In this document: piece after piece, positions 1 to 5,291 of the stretch
Layout of the letters: the number at the start of each line of letters is the position of its first letter
Position numbering within the stretch: the first letter of the stretch is position 1
Assembly: GCA_025355595.1 (NCBI GenBank)
Contig: JANXZI010000287.1
Span: 1-5,291 of the forward strand
DNA from: Spartobacteria bacterium
Lineage (GTDB): Bacteria > Verrucomicrobiota > Verrucomicrobiia > Chthoniobacterales > Chthoniobacteraceae
Reading direction: 5' to 3'
DNA: 5,291 nucleotides
Position numbers and translations under genes: made by a program
The notes under the pieces: generated by a model
The model's database searches: none
What the model was told of the DNA's origin: nothing
What the model saw: only the letters and a program-made list of their open reading frames with translations

Positions 1-1283
1 TCATGGATGAGGAGGAGACGCGCATGGCCTTGTGGAAGGAGCAACGGAACGGCTCCCGTCAGGCCGAATGGATAGAAAACGGCAAACTCCCCGACCTGCT
101 CAATCAAAACAACGCGCGCAGCTCAGACGCGCGCCAGACGCTCGATGCCGCTGAGGCGGAGCGGAAAGTGATCTTTGATCCGCTGCCGAAGACGCTCACG
201 AGCGTGAGCACCGCGCCCGAGTTTCGCACCGTGCGAATCTTACCAAGAGGCGACTGGATGAACGACAAGGGTGAAGTCGTCCTGCCCGCCACGCCCGCGT
301 ATCTCCCCGGCGCTCCGAAAGCCGTCGAGGGGGCGCGCCTTTCCCGCCTAGACCTCGCGAAGTGGATCGTGAGCCGCGAGAACCCGCTCACCGCGCGCGC
401 ATTCGTGAACCGGCTGTGGAAACAATTTTACGGTACCGGCCTCGTGAAGACGCTCGAGGATCTCGGCACGCAGGGCGAAGTGCCCGCGCACCAGCCGCTG
501 CTCGACTGGCTTGCGGTGGAATTCATGGACTCCGGCTGGGACGTGAAGCATCTCGTGAAACTCATGGTCACGAGCGGTCCGTACGCGCAGTCGAGCATCG
601 CGCCGAAGGAAACGCTCGCGCGCGATCCCGAGAACCGCGACATCGCGCGCGCCAGCCGCTGGCGGTTCGATGCGGAGTTTGTCCGCGATAACGCGCTGAG
701 CATCGCCGGCCTCATCGTGCAGAAGGTCGGCGGCCCGAGCGTGAAGCCGTACCAGCCGCGCGGCTACTGGGAGAATCTCAACTTTCCCGTGCGCGAATGG
801 GAAAACGACACGGGCGAGAACCAGTGGAGGCGCGGCCTCTACACATGGTGGCAGCGCAGCTATGTGCATCCCGCGATGCTCGCATTCGACGCGCCCACCC
901 GCGAGGAGTGCGCCGCCGATCGCGTGCGCTCGAACATCCCGCAGCAGGCGCTCGTGCTGCTGAACGATCCCGAATACGTCGAGGCCGCACGCGCCTTCGC
1001 CGCGCGCATTTTGAAGAAAGGCGGCGCGACGCCCGACACGCGCATCGCGTGGGCCTGGCGCGAAGCCACCGGACGCACCGCGAAACCCGCGGAGATCGCC
1101 GCACTGCGCGGCCTGCTCGACCGGCAGCACGCCGCGATCGAGAAAAATGCCGACGCAAGTGGCGAGATCATCAAGGTCGGCATCGCCCCCGCGCCCGCGG
1201 AAATCTCGCGCGCCGATCTCGCCTCGTACACCGCCGTCGCCCGCGCGATCTTGAATCTGCACGAGACCGTCACGCGCCTGTAG
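1..1283 (+). CDS. PSD1 (DUF1553) domain protein, C-terminal part, 5' end outside window
   Basis: This is the C-terminal part of a planctomycete-type cytochrome c protein; full-length members usually carry PSCyt1 and PSCyt2 (DUF1549) domains before PSD1 (DUF1553). Residues are counted from the in-frame ATG at 3, which I take as internal because the reading frame is open to the window edge. Residues 1-75 are a linker. PSD1 follows, with family signatures LAKWIVSRENPLTARAFVNR (118-137), LWKQFYGTGLV (138-148), LEDLGTQGEVPAHQPLLDWL (151-170), SGWDVKHLVKLMVTS (177-191), the DPENR region (208-212), GGPSVKPYQPRGYWE (243-257), FDAPTREEC (295-303) and QQALVLLNDPEYVEAAR (314-330). It ends in NLHETVTRL, the usual type of C-terminus for the family. 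The natural stop TAG is followed in frame by TGA. These proteins are thought to be exported and heme-linked, but their reaction is not established and no heme motif lies in the visible part. No DUF1501 gene, the common partner, follows. Confidence 0.93.
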   Translation, partial: MDEEETRMALWKEQRNGSRQAEWIENGKLPDLLNQNNARSSDARQTLDAAEAERKVIFDPLPKTLTSVSTAPEFRTVRILPRGDWMNDKGEVVLPATPAYLPGAPKAVEGARLSRLDLAKWIVSRENPLTARAFVNRLWKQFYGTGLVKTLEDLGTQGEVPAHQPLLDWLAVEFMDSGWDVKHLVKLMVTSGPYAQSSIAPKETLARDPENRDIARASRWRFDAEFVRDNALSIAGLIVQKVGGPSVKPYQPRGYWENLNFPVREWENDTGENQWRRGLYTWWQRSYVHPAMLAFDAPTREECAADRVRSNIPQQALVLLNDPEYVEAARAFAARILKKGGATPDTRIAWAWREATGRTAKPAEIAALRGLLDRQHAAIEKNADASGEIIKVGIAPAPAEISRADLASYTAVARAILNLHETVTRL

Positions 1284-1285
1284 TG

Positions 1286-1311
1286 AGTGCTCCGTACTTA
1301 GGCGGAGCGCT
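1286..1311 (+). repeat. 9-bp hairpin immediately after the PSD1 stop codon
   Basis: AGTGCTCCG (1286-1294) pairs with CGGAGCGCT (1303-1311). All nine positions pair, with one U-G wobble at 1288/1309, around the 8-base loop TACTTAGG. It starts three bases after the TAG stop, so it would lie at the 3' end of the PSD1 transcript. It could protect that end or help termination, but no T tract follows on the plus strand, so I do not call it an intrinsic terminator. An A9 run lies 11 bases downstream. Confidence 0.55.
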
Positions 1312-1397
1312 GTTGCGACTGTAAAAAAAAAGTGCTGCTTTCACATTCAGTCCGGCATCTCGATTCACGGAGACCTCACGTAGCACGAAGGAAAGAC

Positions 1398-1443
1398 GGG
1401 AGCACACGCTTCCAGCGTGTCCCTTGCGGCATCCTGCCGCAAA
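1398..1443 (+). repeat. Left two-hairpin unit of the inverted repeat
   Basis: The first hairpin is ACACGCT (1404-1410), loop TCC, AGCGTGT (1414-1420): seven perfect pairs. The second is TTGCGGCA (1424-1431), loop TCC, TGCCGCAA (1435-1442): eight perfect pairs. Both loops are the same trinucleotide, and the stems are separated by CCC (1421-1423). Confidence 0.75.
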
Positions 1444-1514
1444 GATTTGGAGCGGCGGGGGTCTTCCGTGTTTTTTGTTTCGGCAAGGCTGGCCGCATCC
1501 ACCGCCTCCGCCCT

Positions 1515-1562
1515 GCGTCCGGCAGGGATGCCGGGCGCGGCACGCTGGAAGCGTGCGCTCCC
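1515..1562 (-). repeat. Right two-hairpin unit of the inverted repeat, opposite orientation
   Basis: On the plus strand, GCGTCCGGCA (1515-1524) pairs with TGCCGGGCGC (1529-1538) around GGGA, giving ten pairs including one U-G. GCACGCT (1540-1546) pairs with AGCGTGC (1550-1556) around GGA, giving seven perfect pairs. Read on the minus strand this has the same order and TCC-type loops as the left unit, but stem base pairs differ in compensated ways. Confidence 0.75.
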
Positions 1563-1574
1563 ATTTTCCTGTGC

Positions 1575-1607
1575 GCATCCCGGGTGCGCTGCGATTCGGG
1601 ATGCCGG
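1575..1607 (+). repeat. 8-bp hairpin overlapping a degraded further repeat copy
   Basis: GCATCCCG (1575-1582) is the exact reverse complement of CGGGATGC (1597-1604), with a 14-base loop. An alternative, mutually exclusive fold pairs GCGCA (1573-1577) with TGCGC (1585-1589). The 10-mer GGGATGCCGG at 1598-1607 also occurs at 1525-1534 in the right repeat unit. In both places CTGCG lies a few bases upstream, so this looks like a partly deleted third copy of the second hairpin. It ends about 50 bases before the next gene's start. Confidence 0.5.
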
Positions 1608-1659
1608 TGCCGTGACTTTTCCAACTGACCCCGCTCCCCGTTTCATTCACAGAAGCGCG

Positions 1660-3360
1660 ATGCCTTTCCAAATTCTCCCGCTCGCCGCCGGTCTCGGTCG
1701 CAGCGCGCCGGAGATTTTTTTCTACGGCATCGGCATCGTGCTGTTCGTCGCCATCGCGTTTTTTGCCCCGCACCGCGGGGCGAAATGCCTCCGCGCGATC
1801 GAGCGCGCGCTCGCGCGGATCGCACGCCGCCGCGTGCTTGCGGTGGTGCTCGCGGGGCTTGCCGCATTTTGCATCGTCGCGGCGATGACGGCGTTCATCG
1901 GCGTGCCGCCGCCGAAGGTGGATGACGAGTTCAGCTACCTCCTCGAGGCGGACACGTTCGCGCACGGGCGGCTCGCGAATCCGCCGCACGCGATGTGGGA
2001 GCATTTCGAGACATTCCACGTCCTCCAGCAGCCGACCTACGCCTCGAAATATCCCCCCGGCCAGGGGCTCATGCTCGCGCTGGGAAAAATGATCGCGCAT
2101 CCCATCTTCGGCGTCTGGCTCGGCGCGGCGCTGGCGTGCGCGGCGATCACATGGATGCTCCTGGCGTGGACGCGACCACGCTGGGCGCTGCTCGGCGGAC
2201 TGCTCGCGGCGGTGCATCCTGAAGTGCTCATGTGGAGCCAGCGATACTGGGGAGGCTGCCTCGCGCTCGCGGGCGGTGCGCTGGCGATCGGCGGATTCCG
2301 GCGCGTGATGAAAGTGCCGCGCGCCCGCGATGCGCTGCCGATGGCCGTGGGCACTGCGGTGCTGCTCTACACGCGCCCGTACGAAGGCGGCGTGCTCACG
2401 CTGCTGCTCGGCACCGTGCTGCTCGTGGCGGCGATTCGGAAAAGGATCGCGCTGCGTGATCTCATGCTCCGCGTCGTGCTGCCGTGCGCGGCGGTGCTGT
2501 GCATCGCGGCGGCGTGGCTGGGATTTTACAACTCGCGCGTGACCGGCAGCGCGCTGCGGATGCCGTACCAGGTCCACACCGCGCAGTACATGGCCGCGCC
2601 GATATTCATCTGGCAGACCGCACCGCCGCTGCCGATGTATCACCATGCGGACATGCACGACTTTCACACCGGCTGGGAATATCGCGGCTATGCAAAGCAG
2701 CGTTCGCCCGCGGGTCTCGCGACCGGGATCATCGAGCGAACGTGGCGGCTCATCCGCGGCGAGATCCGGATATGGTTTCTTTCGATCTCACTCGTCGCCC
2801 TGCCGCTGGCGTTGCGGCGCGACGGGTGGATGAAATTCACGCTCGTGCTCACGTCCGTGTTCTTTGCCGCGCTGCTGCTCGTGAACTGGACATTCTTCCA
2901 CTACGCCGCGCCGGTCTTCGGCCTGTTCTTTTTTTCCGCCGTGCAGTGCATGAGATTCCTGCGCACATGGCGCTGGCATGGGAAACCCGTGGGTCTTTTC
3001 CTCGCGCGCGGCTCGGTGCTCATGTGCGTGCTGTCCGTTTTCGCGACGGGGCGCGAGGTTGCGGCGCAGTTTCCCGACGGCTGGTGGAATGAGCGGCGGC
3101 AAATCATGGATCAGCTTCACCGCGAAGGCGGGCGGCATCTCGTCGTCATCCGCTACGCGCCGAAGATCGCGAACACGCCGACCTTCGGCTACCGCGACTG
3201 GACGCGGAACGGCGCGGACATTGACGGTCAGGAAATCGTGTGGGCGCGCAACATGGACGCGGAGCACAACGCGCGGTTGCTCGACTACTTCAAGGATCGC
3301 CGCGCGTGGATGCTCGACGTGGACACGAGAGGCGTGAAGCTGCTGCCGTATCCGCGCTGA
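1660..3360 (+). CDS. GT-C type membrane glycosyltransferase (GT39/PMT_2-like)
   Basis: A 566-residue polytopic membrane protein. By analogy with GT39/PMT and ArnT-type enzymes it probably moves a sugar from a polyprenyl-phosphate donor to an acceptor on the periplasmic side; donor and acceptor are unknown. Hydrophobic segments lie near 19-36, 60-80, 151-170, 175-192, 200-212, 227-238, 245-259, 270-288, 370-386, 393-409, 412-428 and 446-463. The first large loop has D88-D89-E90 in VDDEFSYLLEAD, the position of the conserved acidic GT-C motif, then KYPPGQG (130-136). Further likely family marks are WSQRYWGG (192-199), TRPYEG (238-243) and FHYAAPVFGLFFF (413-425). Residues 464-566 form a soluble tail with LVVIRYA and NARLLDYFKDRRAWMLDVD. 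I chose the ATG at 1660, preceded by AGAAG (1651-1655), because the frame upstream to 1417 only translates repeat DNA. An in-frame GTG at 1612 is a weaker option. The GT9 gene follows after 14 bases. Confidence 0.85.
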   Translation: MPFQILPLAAGLGRSAPEIFFYGIGIVLFVAIAFFAPHRGAKCLRAIERALARIARRRVLAVVLAGLAAFCIVAAMTAFIGVPPPKVDDEFSYLLEADTFAHGRLANPPHAMWEHFETFHVLQQPTYASKYPPGQGLMLALGKMIAHPIFGVWLGAALACAAITWMLLAWTRPRWALLGGLLAAVHPEVLMWSQRYWGGCLALAGGALAIGGFRRVMKVPRARDALPMAVGTAVLLYTRPYEGGVLTLLLGTVLLVAAIRKRIALRDLMLRVVLPCAAVLCIAAAWLGFYNSRVTGSALRMPYQVHTAQYMAAPIFIWQTAPPLPMYHHADMHDFHTGWEYRGYAKQRSPAGLATGIIERTWRLIRGEIRIWFLSISLVALPLALRRDGWMKFTLVLTSVFFAALLLVNWTFFHYAAPVFGLFFFSAVQCMRFLRTWRWHGKPVGLFLARGSVLMCVLSVFATGREVAAQFPDGWWNERRQIMDQLHREGGRHLVVIRYAPKIANTPTFGYRDWTRNGADIDGQEIVWARNMDAEHNARLLDYFKDRRAWMLDVDTRGVKLLPYPR

Positions 3361-3374
3361 CGCTGAATTCCCTG

Positions 3375-4421
3375 ATGCGAATCCTCCTCACCAAACTCAA
3401 GCTCATCGGCGATGCGCTGCTGATCACGCCGACGGTGCTCGCGATCCGCGCGCGGTATCCCGATGCGGAGATCGTGGTCGTCGTCCGGAAGGGCACCGAG
3501 GGAATCCTCGCGGGCTGCCCGGCGATTGATCGCCTGCTCACCGCCGCCGCGCCGGAGGGAAAACGCCGGGGCCGGCTGAATTGGCTCGATGATTTTCGGC
3601 TGATCATCGAGCTGCGGAAAAAGCGGTTCGACTACGCATTCGAGCTGAGCGACGGCGACCGGGGGCGATGGATCTGCGCGCTTGCCCGCGCAAGAGTCCG
3701 CAGCACGAACGCGGGCGTGCTACCGCTGAATTTTTTTTGGAAGCGCGTGTTCGGACGCGTTTCAGACTTCGGGTGGCTGCGGATGCACCGCGTCGAAAAG
3801 GACTTTCTCACCGTGGCGCACGAGATCGATCTCACCGGCACGCCACCGCCGCTATGCTTCGAGCGCGAGCGGGCGGAGACATCGCAAGTCGCCATCAAGG
3901 CCGGCGCGAAATGTATCGTCTTCAATCCCGGCTCACGACTTCCGGAAAAGCTGTGGCCCGAGGAGAGCTGGGTCGCGCTGGGACGCGAACTGGCAAAGCG
4001 CGGATGCCGCATCGTGGTGAACACCGGACCGGCTGCGGATGAGATCGCGCTGGGCGTCCGGATCGCCGATGCGATCGGCGCGGGTGCGATCAGCACAAAG
4101 TCGTCGCTGACGTGGGCGCAGCTCGCTCACCTGCTTTATTCCGCGCGGCTGCTCGTGACGGTGGACACGGCGGCGATGCATCTCGCCGCGGCGTGCCAGT
4201 GCCCGACAGTCGCGCTTTTCGGCCTCGTGCCCGCGGGGCAGTGGAGACCGTGGAAATCGCCGAGCCGCGTGCTCACGGCACTCGGCGAATGGGGTGAGAT
4301 CGCAGCCGAGGATGCGCGCCACGAAAGGCCGATCGAACGCGTGGCGACGGAGAATGTGCTCACTGCAATCGCGGAACTCGAGGCGGAGGCGTCCCTGCGC
4401 GGCGAGGCGGCGCGCATCTGA
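3375..4421 (+). CDS. Glycosyltransferase family 9 (heptosyltransferase-like)
   Basis: A 348-residue cytoplasmic enzyme of the ADP-heptose:LPS heptosyltransferase family (WaaC/WaaF/WaaQ type), which adds a heptose or related sugar to a lipopolysaccharide core or similar glycan. It begins MRILLTKLKLIGDALLITP, the family's N-terminal acceptor-side motif, with D13 where WaaC has its catalytic aspartate (from memory). The C-terminal nucleotide-sugar domain shows FNPGSRLPEKLWPEESW (183-199), with K192 matching the donor-binding lysine, and TVDTAAMHLAAACQCPTVAL (262-281) with D264 and H269, then FG and the GQWRPW segment (288-293). Length is normal. Paralogues differ in acceptor, so I do not assign waaC or waaF. 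The start at 3375 places the N-terminal motif at the usual place; the open frame back to 3240 only overlaps the previous gene. No clear ribosome binding site lies in the 14-base gap, so translation may depend on coupling to the upstream gene. Confidence 0.92.
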   Translation: MRILLTKLKLIGDALLITPTVLAIRARYPDAEIVVVVRKGTEGILAGCPAIDRLLTAAAPEGKRRGRLNWLDDFRLIIELRKKRFDYAFELSDGDRGRWICALARARVRSTNAGVLPLNFFWKRVFGRVSDFGWLRMHRVEKDFLTVAHEIDLTGTPPPLCFERERAETSQVAIKAGAKCIVFNPGSRLPEKLWPEESWVALGRELAKRGCRIVVNTGPAADEIALGVRIADAIGAGAISTKSSLTWAQLAHLLYSARLLVTVDTAAMHLAAACQCPTVALFGLVPAGQWRPWKSPSRVLTALGEWGEIAAEDARHERPIERVATENVLTAIAELEAEASLRGEAARI

Positions 4422-4423
4422 AA

Positions 4424-4448
4424 ATCGCTGGCGCTAGCTGCCGGCGAT
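4424..4448 (-). terminator. Possible terminator hairpin between the convergent genes
   Basis: ATCGCTGGC (4424-4432) and GCCGGCGAT (4440-4448) form a nine-position stem with loop GCTAGCT. Read on the minus strand it is followed by TTTT (complement of 4421-4424, so the T run overlaps the stem base by one), as expected for an intrinsic terminator of the small minus-strand gene, whose TAG stop lies in the loop. One position is a C-A mismatch on that strand and U-G on the plus strand, and the T run is short, so it is a weak candidate. On the plus strand no T run follows. Confidence 0.35.
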
Positions 4449-4862
4449 CATGCCCTTGAGCATCCGGTTCACGGCGTCCATCGCGTCGTTGCGCACGCGG
4501 TTCCACGTCGCGACGTCGTCGCACACGGCGAGACGCACAGCGTCGGGCAGGGATTTGTCGCGGCGGCGATCTTCGAGGTTCCAGAGCGTGATGTTTGCCT
4601 CGAAGAGCCGGGAGATCGCGTCGGCGATGGCGCTGAACACGTCGCCCGCGGGGCGCTCGCCCTTGTAAAATTTGTGCTTCGGTTCCTCGATCGGGATCTC
4701 ACCGGCGACGGCGAGCGCGAGATGACCGTTGATCTCGGACTTCAGGTTTTCGAGTTTGCGCCGGACGGGCTCGATCAACTCCGCGTCGCCACGCTCGGCG
4801 AGCTTCGAGAGGCGGATGTTTTCGATGGAGAGTTTGTCCAGCAGGCTGCCGAGTGTTTCCAT
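4434..4862 (-). CDS. Small helical protein, tentatively DUF4254-like, in glycan locus
   Basis: A 142-residue, charged, probably all-helical soluble protein with no signal peptide or membrane segment. Its opening METLGSLLDKLSIENIRLSK and the later ANITLWNLEDRRRD (89-102) and WNRVRNDAMDAVNRML (120-135) resemble, from memory, DUF4254-type proteins often found beside glycosyltransferase genes. Family membership is tentative and the function unknown; an accessory role in surface-glycan synthesis is inferred only from context. Residues 10-24 and 85-99 match each other in a pattern K/R-L-x3-N-I-x-L-x2-L-x-E/D-R, suggesting an internal duplication. I start at the ATG at 4862; a GTG at 4910 would add 16 residues of Ala/Pro-rich sequence with no family look. 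No clear ribosome binding site precedes 4862. The gene lies 99 bases downstream of the GT4 gene on the same strand, likely co-transcribed, and converges on the GT9 gene with 12 bases between stops. Confidence 0.75.
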   Translation of the reverse strand: METLGSLLDKLSIENIRLSKLAERGDAELIEPVRRKLENLKSEINGHLALAVAGEIPIEEPKHKFYKGERPAGDVFSAIADAISRLFEANITLWNLEDRRRDKSLPDAVRLAVCDDVATWNRVRNDAMDAVNRMLKGMIAGS

Positions 4863-4961
4863 ATTTGCGCGCAGAGGATTGGCGGACGCAGGGGCGATTG
4901 CAAGCGGCACCGTCGCGCGCGGTGCATGAGAAAAACTTTCGCGGCGCCTCCGGCGTGGAGG
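4863..4961. other. 99-base spacer between the two minus-strand genes
   Basis: It holds the region just upstream of the small protein's chosen start. A 5-bp stem, CCTCC (4947-4951) with GGAGG (4957-4961), lies right after the GT4 stop, and a T5 run on the minus strand (complement of 4931-4935) lies 11 bases beyond it. The stem is too short and too distant from the T run to call a terminator. I see no convincing promoter. Confidence 0.5.
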
Positions 4962-5291
4962 TCAGTTTGCGGCCAGCGACTTCAGCAGATCCTTCAGCCG
5001 CGCGGCGGCGGTGCTCACGGTGTGGTGCGCCTCGAAATCGCGCCGCGCCTCCGCGCCCATGCGGTGACGGAGCGGGGGATCGCGCAGCAGGTTGCCGAGC
5101 GCGGCGGTCCACTCGGCGGGGGTCGTCGCGAAAAGTGCGCTCTCTCCTGCGCGGAACATCGCGTGCGCGGCACCACGCGGCGGGAGCACCGTGGGGATTC
5201 CGCAGGCCATGTATTGAAGCCCTTTGATCGGCGATTTTCCTTCGGCAAATGCGCCCTCGGGCAGCGGGAGAAGGCCGATGTCGAAAGTGCG
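4962..5291 (-). CDS. GT4-type glycosyltransferase, C-terminal fragment, 5' end outside window
   Basis: Only the last 109 residues are visible; the gene enters from the right edge of the window and stops with TGA at 4962-4964. The fragment starts RTFDIGLLPLPEGAFAEGKS, followed by PIKGLQYMACGIPTV (21-35). This is the donor-binding part of the GT-B fold in GT4 (glycosyltransferase group 1) enzymes: DIGLLPL is the strand and loop before it, GKSPIKGLQYMA carries the conserved lysine, and ACGIPTV is the turn into the next strand. The position often held by glutamate in the EX7E motif is Gln (Q26), a variant I recall from related GT4 groups. Residues 59-109 are the usual C-terminal helices (WTAALGNLLRDPPLRHRMG, then EARRDFEAHHTV). 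The protein would work in the cytoplasm with a nucleotide-sugar donor. Sugar and acceptor cannot be read from this part. An ATG at 5210 is internal (M28), not a start. Confidence 0.88.
   Translation of the reverse strand, partial: RTFDIGLLPLPEGAFAEGKSPIKGLQYMACGIPTVLPPRGAAHAMFRAGESALFATTPAEWTAALGNLLRDPPLRHRMGAEARRDFEAHHTVSTAAARLKDLLKSLAAN

Larger units (their letters stand above)
1398..1562. repeat. 165-base inverted repeat made of two REP-like two-hairpin units
   Basis: The outer arms, 1398-1419 and 1541-1562, are reverse complements at 21 of 22 positions. Each arm is itself two consecutive hairpins, so the whole resembles a pair of REP-like units in opposite orientation around a spacer of about 70 bases (1444-1514). 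It could also fold as one long imperfect stem or cruciform, because the inner flanks 1449-1463 and 1497-1511 are partly complementary as well. I see no clear target-site duplication (AAGAC on the left, ATTTT on the right) and no transposase. It could be a REP/BIME-like element, a MITE-like remnant or a structured 5' leader for the next operon; the first is favoured. The class is inferred from structure only. Confidence 0.7.
1284..1659. other. Non-coding, repeat-rich intergenic region
   Basis: This is a 376-base gap between the PSD1 gene and the glycosyltransferase operon. It holds a hairpin directly after the PSD1 stop (1286-1311), an A9 tract (1323-1331), an unassigned stretch (1332-1397), a 165-base inverted repeat (1398-1562) and a shorter hairpin with a degraded repeat copy (1575-1607). 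Frames are open across parts of it on both strands, but the translations are compositionally odd, rich in Arg, Ala and Pro, and follow the repeat units, so I do not call genes here. A promoter for the downstream operon should lie in this gap, but I cannot point to convincing -35 and -10 boxes. Confidence 0.8.

Noticed and set aside
3..5. ATG at position 3 as the true start of the first gene
   Set aside because: The frame is open to the window edge and the visible part lacks the signal peptide and the N-terminal cytochrome and DUF1549 domains usual for the family, so this Met is probably internal.
348..1262. 304-codon open frame on the minus strand
   Set aside because: It is antisense to the PSD1 domain, whose sense frame shows clear family motifs; the antisense translation shows none.
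1398..1562. CRISPR array or insertion sequence
   Set aside because: There are only two main units, they are in opposite orientation, there is no regular spacer, and no transposase or clear target-site duplication is present.
1270..2667. 465-codon open frame on the minus strand
   Set aside because: It crosses the repeat region and lies antisense to the membrane glycosyltransferase. Its translation is a monotone of Arg, His, Ala and Glu with no domain, as expected from GC-rich antisense DNA.
2484..3092. 202-codon plus-strand frame inside the membrane protein gene
   Set aside because: It is an out-of-frame shadow, rich in Arg and Ala, of a gene with well-supported membrane segments and motifs.
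4863..4910. GTG start at 4910 for the small minus-strand protein
   Set aside because: The extra 16 residues are low-information Ala/Pro-rich sequence, no ribosome binding site is evident, and the family-like sequence begins at the ATG at 4862.
4931..4961. Intrinsic terminator after the GT4 gene on the minus strand
   Set aside because: The stem has only five pairs and the T5 run begins 11 bases beyond it, which is too far for a normal terminator.

Overview
The window is GC-rich chromosomal DNA, most likely from the Verrucomicrobiota or a close relative in the PVC group (Planctomycetota as second choice). The main reason is the partial gene at the left edge. It encodes the C-terminal part of a PSD1 (DUF1553) planctomycete-type cytochrome c protein, a family typical of those phyla. 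The intergenic repeat to its right also resembles the dense interspersed repeats I associate with verrucomicrobial genomes, but that comparison is from memory.

Layout, left to right: (1) 1-1283, plus strand, 3' part of the PSD1/DUF1553 gene, ending in tandem stops TAG TGA. (2) 1284-1659, a 376-base non-coding stretch. It holds a hairpin just after the stop, an A9 tract, a 165-base inverted repeat built from two-hairpin units, and a degraded further copy. (3) 1660-3360, plus strand, a polytopic membrane glycosyltransferase of the GT-C type (GT39/PMT_2-like). (4) 3375-4421, plus strand, a GT9 (ADP-heptose:LPS heptosyltransferase family) enzyme 14 bases downstream, so very probably in one operon with (3). 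(5) 4434-4862, minus strand, a small helical protein, tentatively DUF4254-like, converging on the GT9 gene. (6) 4962-5291, minus strand, the C-terminal 109 residues of a GT4-type glycosyltransferase that enters from the right edge.

Genes 3 to 6 look like part of a cell-surface glycan (LPS, O-antigen or capsule-like) locus. It combines cytoplasmic nucleotide-sugar transferases (GT9, GT4), a membrane transferase that probably uses a lipid-linked sugar on the periplasmic side, and a small accessory protein. The PSD1 gene appears functionally unrelated and is separated from the locus by the repeat region.

I found no RNA gene, CRISPR array, transposase or clear promoter. The most notable signal is the inverted pair of two-hairpin repeat units at 1398-1562. 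Their stems differ by compensatory base changes, suggesting that the folded structure is what is conserved. I do not see a convincing new multi-gene system here.
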